Source of the DNA: an uncultured Lachnospiraceae bacterium
GTDB taxonomy: Bacteria > Bacillota > Clostridia > Lachnospirales > Lachnospiraceae
DNA: 14,135 nucleotides
Direction: 5' to 3'
Assembly: GCA_958446555.1 (NCBI GenBank)
Contig: CAUCWU010000021.1
Location: 1-14,135 of the forward strand
This document shows positions 1 through 6,903 of the stretch, piece after piece. Made by a program: the position numbers and the translations under genes. Under the pieces are notes generated by a model. It was not told the origin of the DNA. It made no database searches and saw only the letters and a list, made by a program, of their open reading frames with translations. The stretch's first letter is position 1, and each line of letters begins with the position of its first letter.

Positions 1-27
1 AACAGCAAAAACTTGATATTGAGCTGT

Positions 28-1377
28 TCAAATATAAATATTTACTTTTAAACAATTATTCTTCCACTTTCCACTGTAGTAACGGACAACCGGAACGACA
101 CATCCGCATCCCCATGAAAGTGGGGTTGCAATCCAGATACCCATCTCACCAAGATGTGGTGCCAGTAGATAGGCAAAGGTGATTCGTCCGGCAAGTTCTG
201 TAAAACCTGCAACCATACAGGTATTGGCATCGCCTGCTCCTCGGATGATGTTTTGATAGCTTTGCATCACCGCACAGATCAGATACGCAATTCCCATTAC
301 TGTTAAATACTCAGCACCAACTGTCACTGCATCTTGCGACTGCTCACTTCCCAAAAATAATGTCATCAGCTGTCGTCCAAATAGCATTGCCATTGCCGCA
401 ATCACAAGAGCAGACGCAATACTCATAAAAAGAGTGCAATGAAGACCCTCACGGATTCGCTTAAACTGGCGCTTTCCGATATTCTGGCTGGTGAAAACAG
501 AGAGAGCCGATCCAAGTGATGTGATCACCTGAATTGCAATGTTATCAATCTTGACAGCTGCTGTATATCCTGCCATAACCGATGTGCCAAACGAATTAAT
601 TAGGCGCTGAACGCTCATGCTGCCAAGTGAAATTAAGCAGGACTGAAAGGCTGTCGGCACGCCAATCTTAAAGATCTTTGCTGTCATATCGCGATCTGGC
701 TTCTTCGGAAGTCCTAACAGATTAAACTCTTCTCTTTTTCGATATAAGTAGAATAAACAGTACCCAGCAGAGGCATGCTGGGCGATGACTGTTGCAAACG
801 CTGCTCCAGCCACGTCAAGCGGAACCACAACGATTAAGACGAGATCGAGTACAATGTTAATCACAGAGGCCAAAATTAATGCGATAAGAGGTGTCTTTGA
901 GTCTCCTAAGCTTCGAAGAACAGCCGATGCACCATTGTAGGCAACACTTCCAGCTGTAAAGAGGAGTAAAATTCTCATATAGGTGATGGAGTAGCCAATT
1001 ACATCCTCTGGAACGCTTAGAAGGCGCAGAAAAAACGGGCAAGCAAATACACCGATCAGCATGACAATTGCTGTCAATATACCTGCAATCCATATGATGG
1101 ATGTCACTGCCCGTCTCATATCGTTAAAATTGCCAACACCAAAACACTGTGCAACCAAAATTCCTGCTCCGTTACACAGTCCCATTACTAGGGAAAGCAT
1201 AAAAAAGGTCAAGCTTCCTGTGCTTCCTACACCGGCAAGTGCCTGCTCTCCTAAGTATCTGCCCACAATCATTACATCGACCAGATTGTAAACCTGTTGG
1301 AATACACCTCCAATCAACAGTGGAACGGCAAAGCCCACGATCAGAGGCATTGCCTTTCCTGTTGTCATATTTTTCAC
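28..1377 (-). CDS. MATE family efflux transporter
   Basis: Integral membrane antiporter of the MATE (MatE) family; members export drugs or toxic metabolites in exchange for Na+ or H+. About 449 residues with some twelve hydrophobic segments in two homologous halves, the normal family size. The N-terminus has the typical MTTGKAMPLI start, then PLLIGGVFQQVYNLVDVMIVGRYLG, a family hallmark; the second half repeats the pattern around SLGSMSVQRLINSFG and AVKIDN. Three starts compete: GTG at 1386, GTG at 1377 and ATG at 1368. The Shine-Dalgarno AAAGGA at 1388-1393 lies 1, 10 and 19 bases from them, so 1377 is preferred. The stop is intact (TGA at 28-30). It is separated from the polysaccharide operon by 117 bases holding a probable operator, so it is probably transcribed on its own. 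The family call is firm; the substrate cannot be told. A lipid-linked glycan flippase role is possible (same MOP superfamily) but less likely. Confidence 0.93.
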   Translation of the reverse strand: MKNMTTGKAMPLIVGFAVPLLIGGVFQQVYNLVDVMIVGRYLGEQALAGVGSTGSLTFFMLSLVMGLCNGAGILVAQCFGVGNFNDMRRAVTSIIWIAGILTAIVMLIGVFACPFFLRLLSVPEDVIGYSITYMRILLLFTAGSVAYNGASAVLRSLGDSKTPLIALILASVINIVLDLVLIVVVPLDVAGAAFATVIAQHASAGYCLFYLYRKREEFNLLGLPKKPDRDMTAKIFKIGVPTAFQSCLISLGSMSVQRLINSFGTSVMAGYTAAVKIDNIAIQVITSLGSALSVFTSQNIGKRQFKRIREGLHCTLFMSIASALVIAAMAMLFGRQLMTLFLGSEQSQDAVTVGAEYLTVMGIAYLICAVMQSYQNIIRGAGDANTCMVAGFTELAGRITFAYLLAPHLGEMGIWIATPLSWGCGCVVPVVRYYSGKWKNNCLKVNIYI

Positions 1378-1399
1378 TTGTTTCACGTCCTTTCTGTAC

Positions 1400-1419
1400 C
1401 GGTTTTTATATATGAACCG
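1400..1419. promoter_or_regulatory. Probable operator: dyad flanked by GTACAGA direct repeats
   Basis: A 20-base imperfect palindrome has arms CGGTT and AACCG around an AT-rich TATATA centre. On the minus strand it is flanked on each side by GTACAGA (plus-strand TCTGTAC at 1393-1399 and 1420-1426). It ends 6 bases before the Shine-Dalgarno of the MATE gene. The position suggests a repressor site, such as the MarR- or TetR-type regulators often found at efflux genes; that identity is inference and no regulator gene is in the window. Confidence 0.45.
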
Positions 1420-1429
1420 TCTGTACTAG

Positions 1430-1457
1430 AAGATACGATAGCATATATGATTGTCTA
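1430..1457 (-). promoter_or_regulatory. Tentative promoter for the MATE gene
   Basis: On the minus strand TAGACA (1452-1457, five of six matches to TTGACA) is followed after 16 bases by TATCTT (1430-1435, four of six matches to TATAAT). Transcription would start near 1423, placing the dyad at 1400-1419 just downstream, a usual place for a repressor site. The match is moderate and the region is AT-rich, so chance is a real alternative. Confidence 0.3.
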
Positions 1458-1494
1458 ATACAATGGAGAATCACAGCAAATTTAATTTTTTCTT

Positions 1495-2694
1495 TTACTT
1501 TTTTGTTCTCGCCTTCTTTTGTAAAAAACAGAACTTCAGTGGATCCTCATCACAAAAAATTAACACTGGAAAAACATTAAATGACACGTCAAATAAAAAA
1601 GGTTCCTCCACACATAAGAAAAGGATTACAAGTAAAAGCAACAGAAATCTTCCATCTCTTCTTTGGCACATCTTTAACAAAGCCGCACCATACAGTACAC
1701 AAATAAATGCCAACAACACAATGCCATAGCGAATTGCAATTTGTAGATAGGAAGAATCTACATAATTATAAACCTCATATGTTTTTCCTAAAACAGAAAA
1801 ACCTTGCATATCAATTTTTTGTCCGAGAAGCGAAAACCCATAATTCATAATGGCATTCTTTCCATATTCAAGCCGTCCGGAAAAACCACTATTCATAATT
1901 TTCCAAAAAAGACTCTCTTGACGGTATAGTGGAAGAAAAACTGCAAACAAGGCACATACCCATGGCAGTATCAAATACACTTTTTTCAAATAGAAAAATT
2001 TTTCCTTTACTTGAAGCAAATACTGCTTTACAGATACAACTCGATTCACCCCTATTACACATACCAACACCGTCAATACAAGAAACGACATTTTAGTATC
2101 AGTCTGAAGGAAAATGAAGCTGTTGATTGCCTCCATTACAATTAGTTCTAACCAAGAAATCTTGTCCCTTCGAAGCAACATATACTGCATAGAGACAAAC
2201 AAAAATAGATTCGGTGCATAAGATGCCCATGCGAATCCAAGACTATATCGCATTCGTTCCTCATCAACAACCAGATTTTGAGTGATTCTAGTTAAGGCAC
2301 ACACAATCGTCAAAAAAAGAACTCCGCCCTGTATGATGCAAGATAATTTCAAAATCTTTTTTTCATCGCTTGTGCAGGTACAACCAATCAATAATACGAA
2401 TATAAAAATGGTTCGTTCTCCACTCACAAAAATAGTTATACCAGATACTACAAGCAATCCAAGAAAAAAGAAAAAGAAACGCTTTGAATAGTTTCCCCTT
2501 ACTACATTTGTTACAATACAAACTCCGCATCCCAAATACGAAATGTACCGAATCACCTTTAAAAAATTATTTATTATGTGATTGGGATGAATTGTAGCCC
2601 ATGAAGTCAACGCAATAGATGATGCAAAAATAAACATCGCATATATGATATAAACAATATTTTGACTAACATATCCTTTTACTTTCTTTAACAT
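1495..2694 (-). CDS. Wzy-like polysaccharide polymerase (O-antigen ligase/polymerase family)
   Basis: A 399-residue, strongly hydrophobic protein with about ten membrane segments and a large extracytoplasmic loop in the second half. Proteins of this kind join lipid-linked repeat units into a long polysaccharide on the outer face of the membrane. Supporting motifs: RMRYSLGFAWASYAPN (about 148-162), which resembles the RxSLGF/HPN segment of Firmicutes Wzy proteins; FSGRL (271-275); NYVDSSYLQIAIRYG (310-324), the loop-to-helix segment usual in capsule polymerases; and a C-terminal EEPFLFDVSFN. The ATG at 2694 follows a very good AAAGGAGG with a 5-base spacer. It is the last gene of the glycan operon, 49 bases after a glycosyltransferase. 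Wzy sequences are poorly conserved, so the call rests on topology, motifs and neighbours. The sugar repeat cannot be predicted. Confidence 0.8.
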   Translation of the reverse strand: MLKKVKGYVSQNIVYIIYAMFIFASSIALTSWATIHPNHIINNFLKVIRYISYLGCGVCIVTNVVRGNYSKRFFFFFLGLLVVSGITIFVSGERTIFIFVLLIGCTCTSDEKKILKLSCIIQGGVLFLTIVCALTRITQNLVVDEERMRYSLGFAWASYAPNLFLFVSMQYMLLRRDKISWLELIVMEAINSFIFLQTDTKMSFLVLTVLVCVIGVNRVVSVKQYLLQVKEKFFYLKKVYLILPWVCALFAVFLPLYRQESLFWKIMNSGFSGRLEYGKNAIMNYGFSLLGQKIDMQGFSVLGKTYEVYNYVDSSYLQIAIRYGIVLLAFICVLYGAALLKMCQRRDGRFLLLLLVILFLCVEEPFLFDVSFNVFPVLIFCDEDPLKFCFLQKKARTKK

Positions 2695-2743
2695 AATATC
2701 CTCCTTTCCTTTTTATTTTACAAATTTCTATTTTATTCTTTTA

Positions 2744-3736
2744 TTACCTATCACTTTTTGCCTTGTAGTGCTGTAAAAATGTATACGCAATATAACAGGT
2801 ACATCTCAGAAGAACAACCGTGCGAGACAATTTATTCATACTATTGTAAATAGACACTGATGTTTTCTTGATTCGCCTATCTAACATTTTAATTTTTTTC
2901 TTATTTTCTTTGCTTTCCTCACACATCATTAATGAATTGACATGAAACGTGCAGTGTGCGGCAATTCCATTTTCAATATAGCTTCTACGCTCTTTAGAGA
3001 TGTCATTTGGAAGCTTGCGATAAAATTTCAAGAGACTTTCCTCAACTCGATCTCCATCTGCGATATGCTTTCTGCGGCCTGCTGCACTTACCGACTGCTC
3101 TCCAAGACCAATTCGATAACAGTAAAGCGGATATGGTACATACGTAATGGTGTGAATAAATGGGATTGTAAACAGCATAAACTCAGAATCCACATAGAAA
3201 CAATGCTCGTCAAGATGAATCTTGTTGTCCTGTAGCATTTTTGTCCGATAAATAACAGCGTGATATCTCATATAGTCAATTGTTGAAACCACACGATCAA
3301 AATCAAATGTCTTTAGTGGTTCTAACTTAGATGTTTTTTCTAAGACATCCTCTCCACCCTCATAACAGGTCTTGTAGTCCATCAAAACCAGATCACTATC
3401 AATCTGTGGAAGACAATTTAATAATCTCTCAAGTGCATCTGAATCTACCCAATCATCGCCATCAATCGCCTTAAAGTAAACTCCCTTTGCCTCTTTGATT
3501 CCTCTATTAATAGTAGATCCATGCCCACCATTTTCTTTGTCAATCAACCGCACGATTCCTGGATAGCTTGCTTCATATTCCTTTGCAATCTGAACGGTTC
3601 GATCCTTTGATCCATCACTGACAACTAATACCTCTACCAATTCATGATTTGAGGCATCAAGAATGCTCTTTAACAATTTTTCTAAATACTTCTCTACATT
3701 GTATGCGGCGATTGAAAATGTCAATATTTTTTCCAT
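2744..3736 (-). CDS. Glycosyltransferase family 2 (GT-A fold), divergent
   Basis: A 330-residue cytoplasmic or membrane-associated sugar transferase that probably adds one residue to a lipid-linked polysaccharide unit. The GT2 domain fills the first 110 residues: FSIAAYNVEKYL near the N-terminus, the nucleotide-binding VVSDGSKDRT (39-48), NGGHGSTINRGI (69-80) and the metal-binding DGDDW (92-96). The downstream motif, normally GED or EDxxF, reads YVDSEF here (181-186), followed by YCYRIG. The variant NGGHGSTINRG replaces the common GxSxARNxG of its two neighbours, so this enzyme belongs to another GT2 subgroup. The C-terminus (about 300-322) is a weakly hydrophobic, basic helix that may hold it at the membrane. 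The start at 3736 has AAAGGAG about 15 bases upstream, an unusually long spacer, with no better in-frame start. Donor and acceptor are unknown. Confidence 0.9.
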   Translation of the reverse strand: MEKILTFSIAAYNVEKYLEKLLKSILDASNHELVEVLVVSDGSKDRTVQIAKEYEASYPGIVRLIDKENGGHGSTINRGIKEAKGVYFKAIDGDDWVDSDALERLLNCLPQIDSDLVLMDYKTCYEGGEDVLEKTSKLEPLKTFDFDRVVSTIDYMRYHAVIYRTKMLQDNKIHLDEHCFYVDSEFMLFTIPFIHTITYVPYPLYCYRIGLGEQSVSAAGRRKHIADGDRVEESLLKFYRKLPNDISKERRSYIENGIAAHCTFHVNSLMMCEESKENKKKIKMLDRRIKKTSVSIYNSMNKLSRTVVLLRCTCYIAYTFLQHYKAKSDR

Positions 3737-3776
3737 TTTATGATTGAATTGCTCCTTTGTTTTTATTGTTTAAACA

Positions 3777-4871
3777 TTATATTCGTTTTTTCTTGGCAAA
3801 TATCTTGTAAAACACAGCACAGGTACAAATAGAAAACGCATATAATCGCTTCTTTAATGCAGCCACCATCAACTTATGTTTTTTATCTGGTAATTGCTCA
3901 AGCTTTAAGCGCTCCATTGCACTTTTACATGCTGGACTTTCTGAAAAACTCTTTAACAAGCTTGTATAATGGGATAGCTCTCTCATTGACTTCATTGCCA
4001 TTCCATACATCTCAGCCAACTCCCATATCATTTGTACCAAATCAAGTGATCGGTAGGTAAGAAACTCCTCTGACTGTGGAATATTCAGTCTTCGAATGCA
4101 CTTTTCAGACTCCTTTACATAATCCGTATACTGCTTATATTTGTCTTCAATTCTTCCAGTACTAAGTGAGCCAGCTCTCATACGATAATGATAAACCGGT
4201 GCACTCACATAATAAACGCATCTTGCTTGCCCTAACACATCCATATTAAAGATCGTATCCTCTCCATAATGGATATTTTTTAAGAAAGCAGCTTTACTCT
4301 GTTCAAGCAATTCTCTCCGATAAATTTTTGCACAAGGGCTACCTAAAAACGGCAAATGCTTCATTTTTTCTGGAAATACTGATGCAAATACCTGCGGCTC
4401 TATCGTACAGCCACCCCAAAATGCCGTGCGATACTTTGCCATATCATACCGATAGACCTTCTTTTTCATCTGAGTAGCATCTTGGTCAGAGAATGAATAA
4501 TTATTTACAATCATTCCCATAACAATATCACTATCCCCATGAACTGTTTCTTCATAGAGTGTCTCCACTGCATCTTTCTCTAGCCAATCATCACTATCCA
4601 CAAACATGACCCACTCAGCTGACGCATGACTCATTCCGTTGTTTCTTGCTGAGGAAGCTCCCTGATTTTCCTGATGAAATACCTCTATTCTATCGTCATT
4701 CTCCTGAAGACGTTTGCAAATTTCAAGGCTATTATCTGAACTTCCATCATCTATCAAAATGATCTGAAGTTCTTTTATCGACTGGGTACAAATGCTGTCG
4801 ATACATTTTTCAATATACTCTGCCGCATTATATACAGGGACTACAATGCTGACCTTAGCTTTTTCTTTCAT
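3777..4871 (-). CDS. Glycosyltransferase family 2 (GT-A fold)
   Basis: A 364-residue GT2 enzyme, a likely sugar transferase of the surface-polysaccharide pathway. Classic motifs in order: VSIVVPVYNAAEYI (7-20), LIDDGSSDNS (39-48) for the nucleotide sugar, QGASSARNNG (70-79), VDSDDW (91-96) carrying the metal-binding DxD, and HYGEDTIFN (201-209), whose GED supplies the likely catalytic base in this family. YHYRMRAGSLST (227-238) is the usual segment after the catalytic core. The C-terminal hundred residues are helical and end in a basic stretch AKKKRI, fitting membrane-surface attachment. It starts 13 bases after the preceding glycosyltransferase, with AGGAAG 6 bases before the ATG. The sequence pattern resembles capsule and teichoic-type GT2 enzymes of Firmicutes, but the sugar cannot be named. 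Confidence 0.93.
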   Translation of the reverse strand: MKEKAKVSIVVPVYNAAEYIEKCIDSICTQSIKELQIILIDDGSSDNSLEICKRLQENDDRIEVFHQENQGASSARNNGMSHASAEWVMFVDSDDWLEKDAVETLYEETVHGDSDIVMGMIVNNYSFSDQDATQMKKKVYRYDMAKYRTAFWGGCTIEPQVFASVFPEKMKHLPFLGSPCAKIYRRELLEQSKAAFLKNIHYGEDTIFNMDVLGQARCVYYVSAPVYHYRMRAGSLSTGRIEDKYKQYTDYVKESEKCIRRLNIPQSEEFLTYRSLDLVQMIWELAEMYGMAMKSMRELSHYTSLLKSFSESPACKSAMERLKLEQLPDKKHKLMVAALKKRLYAFSICTCAVFYKIFAKKKRI

Positions 4872-4884
4872 TCTTATCTTCCTA

Positions 4885-5943
4885 TCATCGATTTTGCTTC
4901 AATCTAGAAAAAATACCTGGATACTTTTCTTTTACAATATAGATTCCACGCCCCATAAAAAGGCAAAACTCTGTTTTTTCCGTTCGAATCCCCCAGGCTA
5001 ACAACTTTAACAGTCGATTATTTGGATATAAATAGGCTTTCAGACTCTTATAAGTTGGACTCTTAAACTGCTTTTTCGCCCATTTTCTTCGATCTGAATG
5101 GCTCATATTGGCTGCCTTACTGCAATTTCTCTGTAATGCTGATAAAAAGTATCGACAATAAATGCTACCTAGACTCTTTAATTCCTCAGGTGTTTCCATG
5201 TTCCATCCCCGATACAACTCTAGCATACACTCGACACGTCTCTCATGTAATTCAAAATAGTCCGGCAGATACTTTGTTGTCAGACTTCCTTTTTTGCGAA
5301 TTGCATAGCGATACAGTGGCATTGCAATCTGGTTACAAGAATCAAGTTCTTTAAATACTTCTATATTAAAAAGCACATCCTCAATCATTGTAATTGTCTG
5401 AAACTTCACACCAAGTTGCCTTAAATATGACAGCTGATATGCCTTATTCCAAGCATATCCAAACAGAGTCTGACTTTCTAGCAAAAGTACTTGCTCTCTA
5501 ACCTTTTGTGGTGTATCAAAAAAGCCTGCTTTTGGAACAATCTGCTTTGTATACTCAATCTTGCTCTTTTGATCATAGTACTCTTCTTCAAGGCCAAACA
5601 AGACAACTTTCGCTTTATTTTTCTGTAAACTTTTTTCAATCTGTTCCAACAGACCAGTATCATATCGGTCATCTGGATCCAAAAAGAGGATATACTCTCC
5701 CTTTGCTTTTTCCATTCCCTTATTTCTTGCATTGCTAAGCCCACCATTTTTTTCAAGATGAAGCACTTGAACTCTTTCATCATCTTTAGCAAATTTATCA
5801 CATATTTTGCCAGATGAATCTGTAGCACAATCATCGACTAATATAAGTTCCCAATCTTTAAAAGATTGATTTTCTATATCTAATACTGAATTTTTCAGAT
5901 ATTTTTCTACATTATATACAGGCATTACAATACTGTATTTCAT
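4885..5943 (-). CDS. Glycosyltransferase family 2 (GT-A fold)
   Basis: A 352-residue GT2 enzyme of the same operon. Motifs: YSIVMPVYNVEKYL (3-16), LVDDCATDSS (35-44), where the common DDGSxD has become DDCATD, NGGLSNARNKG (66-76), LDPDDR (88-93) in place of the usual D-S-D-D-W, and MIEDVLFN (186-193) with the probable catalytic Glu-Asp pair. YRYAIRKKGSLTTKY follows the core as in its neighbour. The remaining third is helical and basic, with no clear membrane span. The ATG at 5943 follows AGAGGG at a normal distance and lies 27 bases after the DUF4422 gene, which supports co-transcription. All motifs are intact, so it should be active; acceptor and donor are not predictable from sequence. Confidence 0.93.
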   Translation of the reverse strand: MKYSIVMPVYNVEKYLKNSVLDIENQSFKDWELILVDDCATDSSGKICDKFAKDDERVQVLHLEKNGGLSNARNKGMEKAKGEYILFLDPDDRYDTGLLEQIEKSLQKNKAKVVLFGLEEEYYDQKSKIEYTKQIVPKAGFFDTPQKVREQVLLLESQTLFGYAWNKAYQLSYLRQLGVKFQTITMIEDVLFNIEVFKELDSCNQIAMPLYRYAIRKKGSLTTKYLPDYFELHERRVECMLELYRGWNMETPEELKSLGSIYCRYFLSALQRNCSKAANMSHSDRRKWAKKQFKSPTYKSLKAYLYPNNRLLKLLAWGIRTEKTEFCLFMGRGIYIVKEKYPGIFSRLKQNR

Positions 5944-5970
5944 TGGCTGCCCTCTCTTCTGCGCACAGCT

Positions 5971-6759
5971 TTAAAAACTGCCGCTATATTTTTGATTACA
6001 AAATTTCGCCTTTAAAAAAGCAGGGATTCTCCTGCGAAGATTGTTCTTTTCCACACTGACAATTGGAACACACTTATATGCATATTGCTTTTGTTCAATC
6101 CATACATTCAGCAAAAGCTCACTGACCCTTCCAAACATTCTTTTTTGAAAATCATCATACTGTTCCAAATCAACTTGTGCTTCTAATTTCTCTAAAATTG
6201 GAAAAAGCCAACTACAATATTCATTACACTTTTCCCTTGACATAACAAACATATTGAACATATGTCCTGACGTTCTTTTCATAACGCGATCATACGCCTT
6301 TAAATATTCTGGTGTTGTCTGTTCAATAATCTTTCTAGTTGCCAGTAAGTGTTCCTCATAATGCGTATGTGCATAATGAGAATATAAACTCTCAATAAAA
6401 TAATACCGTTTTACAGGTAAAATGATATCAGTTTTCTTTAACATCCTCGCAAGTTCTCTTTTAGAGAGAACTGCATAAAAAGGATCCTTTTTCCAGAACA
6501 TCAACTTACGTTTCCAACTTCCCAGATATCTTCGATAATGCACCAGTCCTATATAGTCAGACTTTAGATTTTTCCATGCCCAGTATAATCCTGTCAGTTC
6601 ACAATAATATGCATTTTTCTCTGATATACTGTTTCCAGAATCATCTCCTTGATATCCTAGATCAATTTTTCCTTTCTTACCAACATGCAGCGGTACATAA
6701 CAAGTATCGTTTGGCATACGATAATGTTTATGTGTTGCCACAATTATTTTTATATTCAT
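5971..6759 (-). CDS. DUF4422 domain capsular/exopolysaccharide biosynthesis protein
   Basis: A 262-residue protein made almost wholly of a DUF4422 domain, a family found in capsule and exopolysaccharide clusters and believed to be glycosyltransferases. Visible family features: KIIVATHKHYRMP at the start, YVPLHVGKKGK (21-31), DLGYQGDDSGNSISEKN (33-49), YYCELTGLYWAWKN (51-64), YIGLVHYRRYLG (69-80), GHMFNMFVMSR (165-175) and RVSELLLNVW (211-220). It has no signal peptide or membrane span, so it should act in the cytoplasm. It is the first gene of the operon, with AAGGGG 5 bases before the ATG and a promoter about 50 bases upstream. The family call is firm. I infer transfer of a sugar to the growing repeat unit; the exact sugar is unknown. 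Confidence 0.9.
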   Translation of the reverse strand: MNIKIIVATHKHYRMPNDTCYVPLHVGKKGKIDLGYQGDDSGNSISEKNAYYCELTGLYWAWKNLKSDYIGLVHYRRYLGSWKRKLMFWKKDPFYAVLSKRELARMLKKTDIILPVKRYYFIESLYSHYAHTHYEEHLLATRKIIEQTTPEYLKAYDRVMKRTSGHMFNMFVMSREKCNEYCSWLFPILEKLEAQVDLEQYDDFQKRMFGRVSELLLNVWIEQKQYAYKCVPIVSVEKNNLRRRIPAFLKAKFCNQKYSGSF

Positions 6760-6769
6760 TCTATCCCCT

Positions 6770-6779
6770 TAGTATACTA
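6770..6779. repeat. Perfect 10-base palindrome in the glycan operon leader
   Basis: TAGTATACTA is its own reverse complement and lies directly upstream of the AAGGGG Shine-Dalgarno of the DUF4422 gene, inside the predicted 5' leader. It could be a small regulator site, but a palindrome of this size in AT-rich leader DNA may be chance. Confidence 0.3.
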
Positions 6780-6809
6780 TTCGTTTCAGTATTCCTTTCA
6801 TTTTTTTTC

Positions 6810-6838
6810 ATTATACTATACTTGTTAAGTTTTCGCAA
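6810..6838 (-). promoter_or_regulatory. Sigma-A-type promoter of the polysaccharide operon
   Basis: On the minus strand TTGCGA (6833-6838, four of six matches to the -35 consensus) is followed after exactly 17 bases by a perfect TATAAT (6810-6815). Transcription would start near 6803, giving a leader of about 44 bases before the ATG at 6759. It sits in the longest gap of the window, between the housekeeping operon and the glycan genes, which implies the five glycan genes have their own transcript. Confidence 0.65.
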
Positions 6839-6855
6839 CACAAAACTATCCCTGT

Positions 6856-6876
6856 TTGCAGCATATATGACTACAA
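6856..6876 (-). terminator. Weak hairpin after the housekeeping operon
   Basis: On the minus strand TTGTAGT and GCTGCAA can pair, with two G-U pairs, around a 7-base AU loop. A TTTT run follows about 14 bases later rather than directly. It lies 28 bases after the lipoprotein stop and before the glycan promoter, where a terminator would be expected, but stem and T-tract are too poor for a confident rho-independent terminator. No better one is visible in the gap. Confidence 0.2.
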
Positions 6877-6903
6877 GGTTCGTTTTTTTATATTTACCGC
6901 TAC

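Noticed and set aside
1..28. Inverted repeat AACAGC/GCTGTT right after the MATE gene as a terminator.
   Set aside because: Six-base stem with a 16-base loop, and any T-tract would lie outside the window, so it cannot be judged.
1451..1729. A 92-codon plus-strand frame at the end of the Wzy-like gene.
   Set aside because: Antisense to a well-supported gene, low-complexity Phe/Lys/Ser content and no family features.
2465..2485. Homopurine run in the Wzy-like gene (encoding five Phe in a row) as a phase-variation tract.
   Set aside because: Runs are only five or six bases long and interrupted, too short for typical slippage switching, and the frame is intact.
3767..3776. Palindrome TGTTTAAACA between two glycosyltransferase genes.
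   Set aside because: Short AT-rich palindrome in a 40-base intra-operon gap with no promoter or terminator traits; likely chance.
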